From Phycisphaerae bacterium (lineage in GTDB: Bacteria; Planctomycetota; Phycisphaerae; Phycisphaerales; SM1A02), in NCBI GenBank assembly GCA_018701395.1, contig JABIWU010000003.1, forward strand, positions 16,467 through 80,466: a stretch of DNA of 64,000 bases. Reading direction: 5' to 3'. The translations under genes and the position numbers were made by a program. Below, piece after piece: positions 7,187 to 15,473 of the stretch. Each line of letters opens with the position of its first letter. Position 1 is the stretch's first letter. A model generated the notes under the pieces. It made no database searches, was not told the DNA's origin, and saw only the letters and a program-made list of their open reading frames with translations.

Positions 7187-9387
7187 AGTTACTGCATTCC
7201 TATAGCGCCTTGCGTTTCGCTCTTGTACTCATTGCAATACTTGCGCAATGTGTTGCTCTTTCCAATTTTCCCTTGCTTGTAATTGCGGGCACTCTATCTG
7301 CATTGAGTTGGTATGTAACAGAAGGTCCAAGAGGCAATTCTATTCCTCCATGGGTTGCTCGTCTACTTGTTCTTGTCGCTCTTCTATATGCGATGCTTGA
7401 TGCAATCGGACCGGTAGAGAGACTTCCGCTTGTACTTGGACAGTTCGTAGTTTGGTTGACGGTAATAAAGTTGTACGGAAAGCGAACTGTTGAAAACGAA
7501 GCCCAACTTTTATTGCTTGGCTTATTACTTATGACTGTTGGCGCGTTGTATGCGACAGATTTTTTATTCGGAGCAATGCTTGTGCTTTGGTCTGGGTTTG
7601 CTGTATGGGTTTTGTTGTTATATCAATTACATCACGGCATCGAAAAAATGCGCGAAGAACGGTTTTTGGCTGTACCCGCGGGGCATCCAACACCTTGGAC
7701 TAGACCAGTTACAGGATTACAAGTTCGTAAAGCATTTCGGTCAATGGCCTCGCTATTTTTAGTGGTTGGCTTGCTTGGTTCATTCTTATTTTTTGTTTTT
7801 ACTCCAAGAGAAAAATTCGATGTCATTCATTCATTTTCAGCAACATCAGAAAATGCACTTGAGCGTATGCCTTTAAGCCCAGGCGTTGACGATTCGGAAA
7901 GTAATCGTCAGGTAATGACAATTTATCTCGAGGATATGTCAGGCAATTCTGTGCGAATGCCAAAGGGTTTACGTTTGCGTGGATCTGTGCTTGATGCGTA
8001 TAAAGGTCGCGGTGTTTGGGCTTCGGGATCTCACCTTAAGTCAACGGTAGAAACGGCAGAAGGCGAATTTGCCCCCTTAACAATGGTTGGTGATGGAAGT
8101 GCCAACCTAGTTATGACTGTAGTATTTCAATACCCTTCATCGCAACTATATACTTTGTATAGGCCAGTCGGAATAGAAACAACTCCTCCTTCTCGCTTAA
8201 CGCAAAATCTAGCGAATACGACGATTAAACTCGCGCTCGGAGCCGATCCATTGCAGCGATACCAACTTGAAGTTGATTTTACTGCAATAATTTCTTCGCC
8301 GTTATCCGATCGAAGGTACAGATATTACAACGAACAAGTGCACGCTTTGGCGCTTTCGTTGTTGCAGAAGAACGCCATTGAATTTAATGAAGGTGCAATC
8401 ACCCCGGCTGAAAGTGAACGGATAGCAAAAGTATTTGAGAATTATTTACGATCTCAAGAGTTCACGTACTCGCTGGATGCTACTTTTTTTACGCCTAAAG
8501 AACGAATCGAAATGGAGTTGGATAACGATCCAATTGCTTCTTTTATTTTAAAGCACAAACGCGGGCACTGCGAATATTTTGCAGCGGCGATGGCAGCAAT
8601 GTGCGACACCGTGGATCTTCCCGCGCGGGTCGTGACGGGGTACTACGTTGATCGTTGGGATGAAGTAAGTAACTCATATATTGTTTTTCAACGAGATGCA
8701 CACGCGTGGGTTGAAGTTGAAGTAGAGCCGATGGCATGGGTTACGTATGACCCAACACCTTCCTCGCAAGATGCTCCAACATGGCAGCAAGAAATGACTT
8801 TCATGCAGAGAGTTCGTTTTGAATGGCAACAGTGGGAGTTAGCATGGCAATCAAGCGTGATAAGCTACGATTCATTAGCGCAAAAGAAATTGATTGGTTT
8901 TCTAGACCCATTTTGGCGATCGCATGTTGACACTTTGACTGGAACTTTCAAAACATTGTATGCAAGCGTCGTTAAATGGTTTGATATTGGCGCTGGCGGT
9001 AGAGTTTGGATAGACCTTGTGATGGGCGCATCTGTTCTTGCAGGATTTATTATTTTATTAGTACGATGGCGTAGTCGAAGAATAAGAAATGTCCTGACAT
9101 TGTCAAAGAAATTGGATGAACAAGTACCAGTAGCAAGCGTTGCGTTTTTTGCAACATTGCAGCAGGTACTTCTGAAACATGGGTCAAGGCGACCAAAGTA
9201 CGTCCCAGCACAAACATGGATTGAAAGTTTAGGACTTGAAGAGCAAGCATTAGAATTAGCGACGTCGTTAACCAAATTGTATTATCAAATTCGTTTCGGC
9301 GATTACCGTCCATCGCGGACAAAACGATTGGAACTAATGCAATCTGTTCGAAAATTTGAATCTCTAATACAGAAGGGTAATATATGA
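7183..9387 (+). CDS. TgpA-like membrane transglutaminase
   Basis: A 734-residue protein with five to six N-terminal membrane helices within about residues 5-210 (DUF3488-like part), a long extracytoplasmic region, a transglutaminase core and a C-terminal membrane helix (about 610-630) followed by a cytoplasmic tail of the DUF4129 type. The Cys-His-Asp triad is visible: GHCEYFAAAMAAMCD (Cys near 463), DAHAWVEVEV (His near 506) and TYDPTPS (Asp near 522). These enzymes probably act on periplasmic proteins or peptides. It overlaps the DUF58 gene upstream and the methyltransferase downstream by ATGA junctions, so the three form one transcription unit. Confidence 0.88.
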   Translation: MKLLHSYSALRFALVLIAILAQCVALSNFPLLVIAGTLSALSWYVTEGPRGNSIPPWVARLLVLVALLYAMLDAIGPVERLPLVLGQFVVWLTVIKLYGKRTVENEAQLLLLGLLLMTVGALYATDFLFGAMLVLWSGFAVWVLLLYQLHHGIEKMREERFLAVPAGHPTPWTRPVTGLQVRKAFRSMASLFLVVGLLGSFLFFVFTPREKFDVIHSFSATSENALERMPLSPGVDDSESNRQVMTIYLEDMSGNSVRMPKGLRLRGSVLDAYKGRGVWASGSHLKSTVETAEGEFAPLTMVGDGSANLVMTVVFQYPSSQLYTLYRPVGIETTPPSRLTQNLANTTIKLALGADPLQRYQLEVDFTAIISSPLSDRRYRYYNEQVHALALSLLQKNAIEFNEGAITPAESERIAKVFENYLRSQEFTYSLDATFFTPKERIEMELDNDPIASFILKHKRGHCEYFAAAMAAMCDTVDLPARVVTGYYVDRWDEVSNSYIVFQRDAHAWVEVEVEPMAWVTYDPTPSSQDAPTWQQEMTFMQRVRFEWQQWELAWQSSVISYDSLAQKKLIGFLDPFWRSHVDTLTGTFKTLYASVVKWFDIGAGGRVWIDLVMGASVLAGFIILLVRWRSRRIRNVLTLSKKLDEQVPVASVAFFATLQQVLLKHGSRRPKYVPAQTWIESLGLEEQALELATSLTKLYYQIRFGDYRPSRTKRLELMQSVRKFESLIQKGNI

Positions 9388-10058
9388 ACGACTGGCTACC
9401 AATGGATTCAGAACAATCGGCACTTCAAACGAAAACAATTTTAGAGTTGCTTGGCAATGAACCGCTAAACGTTATAGATGTTGGTTGTGGAGATGGCAGA
9501 CTACTAATTCCAATGGCAGTTGCAGGCCATACTGTAATTGGAATAGATTGTGATCCAGGTGCGATTAGTTCGGCTGCAGCTCATTGTGCAGATACGAATG
9601 TAGATGCTGAACTTATTGACGGAAGTTTATTTGATGTACTTCCACTTTCTCAACCAGTTGATGCCATCGTATGTTGTGGTCAGACTTTTATGCTTTTGCA
9701 CGATGTGGACGAAGCGGTTGAAGCATTAAAATTATTTAAACAATCACTGCGACCCAACGGGTTCGTGATTTTGGATGATATTCCGGGTGATTTATGGCTA
9801 GAAGTTGCCGAGGGAAATTGGGCAAATGGAGTAAACAGCGAATCGACGTTGCAATTGGTTTGGGCGAAGAATGATGCTGTATTTGCAATTCGGGAGGGCG
9901 ATTTGGTAGATGCGGAGGGGTGGGAATTGACTGAAAAAGATACCCCATTGCGTTTATGGACAATGGGAGCGCTTCGTTTAGCAGCGCAACTTGCTGAATT
10001 ATCGGCACCCGTTGTACCGGTTGCAGGGGCAATTCTGGTCATGCGGGCTGTGGAGTAA
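9384..10058 (+). CDS. Class I SAM-dependent methyltransferase
   Basis: A 224-residue methyltransferase of unknown substrate. The SAM-binding motif I, NVIDVGCGDGRLLIP, is at residues 34-48, with the acidic end of strand 2 at VIGIDCDPGAI and a motif II-like segment DAIVCCGQTFMLLHD; FVILDDIPGDLWLE is the motif III region. No membrane segment or extra domain. It is the last gene of the DUF58-transglutaminase operon, joined by ATGA to the upstream gene. The operon context does not identify the acceptor molecule. Confidence 0.8.
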   Translation: MNDWLPMDSEQSALQTKTILELLGNEPLNVIDVGCGDGRLLIPMAVAGHTVIGIDCDPGAISSAAAHCADTNVDAELIDGSLFDVLPLSQPVDAIVCCGQTFMLLHDVDEAVEALKLFKQSLRPNGFVILDDIPGDLWLEVAEGNWANGVNSESTLQLVWAKNDAVFAIREGDLVDAEGWELTEKDTPLRLWTMGALRLAAQLAELSAPVVPVAGAILVMRAVE

Positions 10059-10154
10059 TCGAAAACAGACATTTCGAGTCTTCGTATTGTTCTGGAATGA
10101 CGTGATGACGATTGGTTTAATTCTTCTACCTTTTTACCTTACGGAGAAATGTTT

Positions 10155-11000
10155 ATGCCAGCTCATCGCTCAAGAACAACTGGATGGCGTCGATGCCTTC
10201 AACAATTAGTTGATCACAATGGATCATTACAAATCGCACTTGCACCCAACGGTCCAACCGGTCGAGATTTCGTCTGGCGGGCGAAACTAATTTCTTTAAG
10301 TGACAATGAAATCATTGTAGAAATGCCAACAGCCGCGGGGGAACCACTTCCACTTGAAGAGGGCGTTCAATTACTAGGAATAATTGCGATTGGACAAAAC
10401 AGATGGATGTTTAGAACGAATTGTTTGGGTAGTATTTCCTGTCGTTCAAATAGTCGCGATGAAATTGGGCTACGTTTACAAATGCCAAATGCGGTTGAGC
10501 GTTGCCAACGTCGACGAGACTATCGAATTACAACAGATGTCTTGTCGTTACCTGAAATAACCGCTTGGCCATTGTTGGATCCTCGTTCTATTGTTTTGCC
10601 AGAACGAATGTGTCAGTTGAGAATGGAGCGTCATAATTCAGACGATAATGAGCCGCGTGCACTTGGTGAAAAAGATGTCATGCCGGATGTTGGTCCATCT
10701 TTTACTGCGACGTTAGTAAATTTCGGTGGTGGAGGCGTTGGTATTCAAGTTCCAGCAGGTCACGCCAGTGGCATAGGTCGTCATCGACTGCATTGGTTAC
10801 GTTTTCCATTGCCTGGATCCGACTCGCCACCTATTTGTGTGACTGCAAAATTAATGCATTGGCATCTCGAAGCAGGTAACTCAACGTATATGGGAATGAT
10901 GTTTGATTTTTCTTTCAATCCATCTCACAAACGGTTTGTAACACAACAAATAACTCGAGCAGTTGCAATTCAACAACGCGAACAATTACGAGCAGCGTAA
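10155..11000 (+). CDS. PilZ-like protein with degenerate c-di-GMP motif
   Basis: A 281-residue soluble protein with a probable YcgR-like N-terminal beta domain (about 1-110) followed by a PilZ-type domain. The RxxxR element appears as QRRRDYRI near residue 122. The second element, usually D/N-x-S-x-x-G, reads NFGGGG, with Gly where Ser is expected. PilZ proteins bind cyclic di-GMP and often control motility or exopolysaccharide. A roughly 50-residue insertion (LDPRSIVLPERM to DVMPDVG) separates the two motifs. ATG 10155 is preferred over ATG 10149 because GGAG then sits eight bases away. The 3' end overlaps convergent pabB by 31 bases. Confidence 0.65.
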   Translation: MPAHRSRTTGWRRCLQQLVDHNGSLQIALAPNGPTGRDFVWRAKLISLSDNEIIVEMPTAAGEPLPLEEGVQLLGIIAIGQNRWMFRTNCLGSISCRSNSRDEIGLRLQMPNAVERCQRRRDYRITTDVLSLPEITAWPLLDPRSIVLPERMCQLRMERHNSDDNEPRALGEKDVMPDVGPSFTATLVNFGGGGVGIQVPAGHASGIGRHRLHWLRFPLPGSDSPPICVTAKLMHWHLEAGNSTYMGMMFDFSFNPSHKRFVTQQITRAVAIQQREQLRAA

Positions 11001-12259
11001 AAATTGCGAAGAATATGTGTTTTGACTTCTGACTCTGCTAGTTCACTCGCAGGGTCAGATTCTGCAACGATGCCACAGCCCGTGCTGTACTTCATGTTGC
11101 CTTGGAATGAAATTGGGTTTTTTGAGCCAACGAACATTGCAGTTCGAATTGCAACGTTGAGCATGGTCGAACACCCAACAATTCCAATCGCTCCACAGTA
11201 AGGTCCTCTTGGTTCATTTTCAAGTTCGTCAATAATTTGCATTGCTCGTATTTTTGGTGCGCCAGTTATTGAACCCGCTGGGAAAGTCGCTTCAAGAATA
11301 TCACATATTGAAGTTCTATTTCGCAAAAGTCCGTGAATCTCCCCGACGCATTGCCAGACGGTTGGGTGTTTTTCAATCAAACGAGCTTCCTTGACTTTGA
11401 TACTTCCAAATTCACAAACTCGACCAAGGTCGTTCCGCATCAAGTCAACAATCATGTGTAACTCTGCTGCATCTTTTTCAGACTGTAATAATTCTTCTGG
11501 CGCAGCATGCTCTGGTCGTGTTCCCTTCATTGGCCGAGTCATTATTTCTTTTGTTTCGCCGTTTACTTGAAGGAATAGTTCCGGGCTCATCGAAAGTAAA
11601 TATCTACCAGAATCAGGAAATTCAATCCACGCACCAAACCAACCACCAATTTCTCCAAGCATTGACAATGCAAAATGGCGAATGTCTCCATTTGCAGTTG
11701 CGTGAAAACGGCGCGTAATATTCGCTTGAAAAATATCCCCATCGTGAATGTAGTCGATGGTTTTTTGAACGGCTTTGATAAACGCAGCATCACCATTTGT
11801 GTCAACGAGTGGAGTGCAATCGAGTTCCTTCGTTTCATGCGCGCGGATTTCAGGTGGTACCAATTCTCCAATGGACCACCATGTATTTGTAGCACTATCA
11901 TGAACGAGGGCTTTGTCACACCAAATGAGATCCACCAGAGGCCAATCTTGTTCAGGGATGTCAGCAATGTTTTTTTCAACGACAAGACCAAATTCATAAC
12001 CGATGTATCCGATCCAATTTGGAAGTAGTGTAGTTTCAGTTTGTCTATCTAAGTGATTTCTGAATTCACGCACTGCATCTATACCATCAAGAGTCAAGCG
12101 CTTCCCAGTAGCGGGAGCGATGATGCTCCACCGAGACCATTTTGAATGCGTGCCATTTCCGATGAGAGCGATAATTGGTTCGTCAATTTTCCAAGATGAA
12201 GCCACCTCAGTTGGAGTGGCTTTAAGGTGCTCAAGTAGTTTTGCGTTTTTAGGAAGCAT
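10970..12259 (-). CDS. pabB: Aminodeoxychorismate synthase component I
   Basis: Chorismate-binding enzyme that, with an amidotransferase, makes aminodeoxychorismate for folate synthesis. The C-terminal catalytic domain shows GDIFQANITRRF, MTRPMKGTRP, the ESEKDAAELHMIVDLMRNDLGR-type helix, FPAGSITGAPKIRAM and YSTGCGIVAESDPASE. Lys in PMKGT is the residue that marks PabB rather than TrpE, which has Ala there. About 429 residues from ATG 12259; a GTG at 12304 would add 15. Neither start has a clear Shine-Dalgarno. A pabA partner is not in the window. Its start region faces divergent ppdK. Confidence 0.88.
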   Translation of the reverse strand: MLPKNAKLLEHLKATPTEVASSWKIDEPIIALIGNGTHSKWSRWSIIAPATGKRLTLDGIDAVREFRNHLDRQTETTLLPNWIGYIGYEFGLVVEKNIADIPEQDWPLVDLIWCDKALVHDSATNTWWSIGELVPPEIRAHETKELDCTPLVDTNGDAAFIKAVQKTIDYIHDGDIFQANITRRFHATANGDIRHFALSMLGEIGGWFGAWIEFPDSGRYLLSMSPELFLQVNGETKEIMTRPMKGTRPEHAAPEELLQSEKDAAELHMIVDLMRNDLGRVCEFGSIKVKEARLIEKHPTVWQCVGEIHGLLRNRTSICDILEATFPAGSITGAPKIRAMQIIDELENEPRGPYCGAIGIVGCSTMLNVAIRTAMFVGSKNPISFQGNMKYSTGCGIVAESDPASELAESEVKTHILRNFYAARNCSRC

Positions 12260-12328
12260 GAATTGTACGCAGTGTACAGGTCGGGTATCATGCCCGTTCT
12301 GCACATTAATATTGGAGACGCAAAAATT

Positions 12329-15025
12329 ATGGCTACTGCAACTGTTCGCCGACGTAAAACAATCAAGAAATCAAAACCCCGTGCGACTAAACGTCAAAAA
12401 ATGACGTACAGTTGGGGCGCAAGTAAGACTGAGGGAAACGCTACATATAAAGAACTTTTGGGTGGCAAAGGTGCAAATCTTGCTGAAATGACAAAAATCG
12501 GCTTGCCAGTACCTCCTGGTTTTACTATTCCAACAACGGTTTGTGCAGCGTATTACAAAGGGGGCGGTAAAATGCCTAAAGGCCTCGATGAAGCGACACT
12601 TAAAGCTATTGGACTTATTGAAAAAGAAACAGGCAAAAAATTTGGTTCCAAGACAGATCCACTTCTAGTTTCCGTTCGTTCAGGCGCGGCAGTTTCAATG
12701 CCGGGCATGATGGACACTGTTTTGAACTTGGGTTTAACAGATGACGCGGTTCGTGGCATGATTGAATTAACAGGAAATGCTCGATTTGGTTGGGATGCTT
12801 ATCGCCGTCTAATTAATATGTTTGGCGATGTTGTGATGGGGATGAACCATGAAGATTTTGAACATGAATTTTCAATTGTAAAAAAGAAATATCGAGTTGT
12901 CCTTGACACCGAACTTTCAGATGAAGGTCTTGAAGAAGTTTGTGTTCGGTATAAAAAAGTATATAAAAAATATGTTGGATCAGATTTTCCGCAAGACCCT
13001 TACAAGCAACTGTCACTCGCTGTAGAAGCTGTATTTAAATCATGGAATGCTGACCGAGCAAAGAGTTACCGACAAATTGAAGGCATTGTCGGTTTGCAAG
13101 GCACCGCTGTTAATGTGCAAGCAATGGTGTTTGGTAATATGGGTAGAGATTCTGGGACCGGTGTTGCATTTACACGTAATCCATCCACTGGTGAAGATAA
13201 GTTTTTCGGCGAATTTTTAATTGATGCCCAGGGCGAAGATGTCGTCGCGGGAATTCGAACACCAAAACCAGTTTCGAAAATGAAAAAGTGGAACGATAAG
13301 ATTTATCGTGAACTTCTTCAAAACAAGAAAATTCTCGAAAACCATTACAGAGATATTCAGGATATCGAATTTACAATTGAACGCGGGAAACTTTGGATGT
13401 TGCAAACTAGGAGCGGTAAACGGACGGCAAGCGCCGCTGTGAAAATTGCAGTTGCCATGGTAAAGAGTCGTCTCATTACTAAAGACGAAGCGTTGCTACG
13501 CATTCCAGCGGGTGACCTTGTTCAACTTCTTCTTCCAAGTTTTACTTCTAAGAGTAAACAAAAAGTAAAACAACTTGCAAAAGGTTTGCCAGCATCGCCT
13601 GGTGCTGCAACTGGCGCACTTGCATTTTCAGCGGAAGAAGCGGTCGCACGATCAGAAGCAGGCGAAGATGTATTGCTTGTTCGTAAAGAAACATCACCCG
13701 AAGACATCGACGGCATGCAACATGCCGTTGGAATTTTAACTTCGACTGGTGGCATGACAAGCCATGCAGCAGTTGTTGCTCGCGGTTGGGGTAAATGTTG
13801 TGTTGCAGGTGTATCAGCATTGCATATTGATGCTAAACGCAAAAAAGTAGTTATTGGCAAAAAAACATATGGTCAAAAAGATGTTCTTTCTATTGATGGC
13901 GGAACTGGCGAAGTAATGCTAGGTGTTGTTGAACGCCATGAGCCAAAACTTAGTGGCGATTTTGAAACTATTATGAAATGGGCAGATAAAAAACGTCGCA
14001 TGAAAGTTCGAACAAACGCAGACTCGCCAGCAGATGCAAAACGCGCTCGTTCTTTTGGGGCAGAAGGAATTGGTCTAACACGAACTGAACATATGTTCTT
14101 CGAAGGCGATCGAATTCTCGCGATGCGACAAATGATTCTTGCAGAAACAAGAGAAGCACGAGTTGAAGCATTAGATAAATTGATGCCATACCAATGCGAC
14201 GACTTTGTTGGCATCTTTACTGCGATGAAAGGGTTTCCAGTTACCGTACGGTTGCTTGACCCTCCATTACATGAATTTTTGCCACACGACACTGCAGGGC
14301 AGAAAGAAGTTGCAGACGCACTTGGCGTGAAAGTCGGCCTTGTAAAGCGACGTGTTGAGCAGTTGCATGAATTCAACCCGATGCTTGGCCACCGCGGTTG
14401 TCGATTAGCAGTTACCTATCCGGAAATTCTTGTAATGCAAGTAACTGCAATTGTTGAAGCAATGATTATTTGTAAGAAGAAACGAATTGATGCACGTCCA
14501 GAAATCATGATTCCACTTGTTGGCGTGCGTGAGGAACTAACTCAGTTACGCGACTTGGCTGCGAAAACAATTAAAAAAGTAGTTAAGAAGGAACGGTTCA
14601 AAGGCAAACTGAATATTCCGATTGGAACAATGATTGAAATCCCGCGTGCCGCAATTGTTTCAGATCAAATCGCAGAAGTTGCAGACTTCTTCAGTTTTGG
14701 GACAAATGACTTAACGCAGTTGACATACGGTTTTAGCCGTGATGACATAAATTCCTTCTTGCCGCATTATTTAGATGACAGCATTCTTGTTTGCGATCCA
14801 TTTCAGACCATCGATTTTGATGGCGTTGGCAAATTAATTGAGATGGGCGTGAAGGGTGGCAGAAGCGTCAAGCCAAAATTAAAAATTGGTATCTGTGGCG
14901 AGCATGGTGGTGACCCCAAATCAGTAGAATTCTGTAATGCGGTTGGCTTAGATTATGTAAGTTGTTCGCCGTTTAGAGTTCCAACAGCACGACTGTCTGC
15001 TGCGCAAGCTGTTATCAGAGGATAA
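12329..15025 (+). CDS. ppdK: Pyruvate, phosphate dikinase
   Basis: Interconverts pyruvate, ATP and phosphate with PEP, AMP and pyrophosphate. All domains are visible: the N-terminal nucleotide-binding part (LGGKGANLAEMTKIGLPVPPG), the swivelling phosphohistidine domain (TSTGGMTSHAAVVARGWG near residue 470) and the C-terminal PEP/pyruvate barrel ending with GICGEHGGDP. The 898 residues match the family. The ATG at 12329 is chosen because GGAG lies about 12 bases upstream; it produces a 25-residue Lys/Arg-rich extension before MTYSWGA, the usual family start. The next gene, a HIT protein, begins after three bases. Confidence 0.96.
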   Translation: MATATVRRRKTIKKSKPRATKRQKMTYSWGASKTEGNATYKELLGGKGANLAEMTKIGLPVPPGFTIPTTVCAAYYKGGGKMPKGLDEATLKAIGLIEKETGKKFGSKTDPLLVSVRSGAAVSMPGMMDTVLNLGLTDDAVRGMIELTGNARFGWDAYRRLINMFGDVVMGMNHEDFEHEFSIVKKKYRVVLDTELSDEGLEEVCVRYKKVYKKYVGSDFPQDPYKQLSLAVEAVFKSWNADRAKSYRQIEGIVGLQGTAVNVQAMVFGNMGRDSGTGVAFTRNPSTGEDKFFGEFLIDAQGEDVVAGIRTPKPVSKMKKWNDKIYRELLQNKKILENHYRDIQDIEFTIERGKLWMLQTRSGKRTASAAVKIAVAMVKSRLITKDEALLRIPAGDLVQLLLPSFTSKSKQKVKQLAKGLPASPGAATGALAFSAEEAVARSEAGEDVLLVRKETSPEDIDGMQHAVGILTSTGGMTSHAAVVARGWGKCCVAGVSALHIDAKRKKVVIGKKTYGQKDVLSIDGGTGEVMLGVVERHEPKLSGDFETIMKWADKKRRMKVRTNADSPADAKRARSFGAEGIGLTRTEHMFFEGDRILAMRQMILAETREARVEALDKLMPYQCDDFVGIFTAMKGFPVTVRLLDPPLHEFLPHDTAGQKEVADALGVKVGLVKRRVEQLHEFNPMLGHRGCRLAVTYPEILVMQVTAIVEAMIICKKKRIDARPEIMIPLVGVREELTQLRDLAAKTIKKVVKKERFKGKLNIPIGTMIEIPRAAIVSDQIAEVADFFSFGTNDLTQLTYGFSRDDINSFLPHYLDDSILVCDPFQTIDFDGVGKLIEMGVKGGRSVKPKLKIGICGEHGGDPKSVEFCNAVGLDYVSCSPFRVPTARLSAAQAVIRG

Positions 15026-15028
15026 GGG

Positions 15029-15433
15029 ATGCAAACGATTTTTTCAAAGATTATAGAAGGTGATATCCCTTGTCACAAAGTCTATGAAGACGAATACGTT
15101 TTGGCATTCCTTGATGTATCTCCTCTTAGTAATGGCCACACGCTTGTTATTCCAAAGCAATGTGTTGCGTCCTTACATGAACTTTCAGATGAATCTGCAG
15201 CAGCCCTTGGTATTGCACTTGTGAAAATTTCAAAGGCGATTCTGAAAGTCACTGGCGCGACTGCATATAATGTATTGCAAAATAACGGCAAAATTGCCCA
15301 CCAAGCAGTTTTTCATGTGCACTTCCACATTATTCCAACGAACACTATTGACGATGGGCTTGTGATGGATTGGTCCCCGAAAGAGCTCTCCTGTGGAGAA
15401 AAAATAGCGAAAGAAATTCAAGAAGCAATTTGA
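15029..15433 (+). CDS. HIT family nucleotide-binding protein
   Basis: A 134-residue histidine-triad protein. The N-terminal TIFSKIIEGDIPCHKVYED is typical of the HINT/HIT branch and the catalytic triad motif HVHFHIIP is at about residues 93-100. Such proteins hydrolyse nucleoside phosphoramidates or dinucleoside polyphosphates; the physiological substrate is unknown. It starts three bases after ppdK with GAGGATAAGG before the ATG, and the kinase gene follows after about 40 bases, so it likely belongs to the ppdK transcript. Confidence 0.92.
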   Translation: MQTIFSKIIEGDIPCHKVYEDEYVLAFLDVSPLSNGHTLVIPKQCVASLHELSDESAAALGIALVKISKAILKVTGATAYNVLQNNGKIAHQAVFHVHFHIIPTNTIDDGLVMDWSPKELSCGEKIAKEIQEAI

Positions 15434-15473
15434 ATTGAAACTAATCGGACCCCTTCATCGTATCATAGGATAT

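Noticed and set aside
10970..12259. Anthranilate synthase component I (TrpE)
   Set aside because: The Lys in PMKGTRP is characteristic of PabB; TrpE has Ala at that position.
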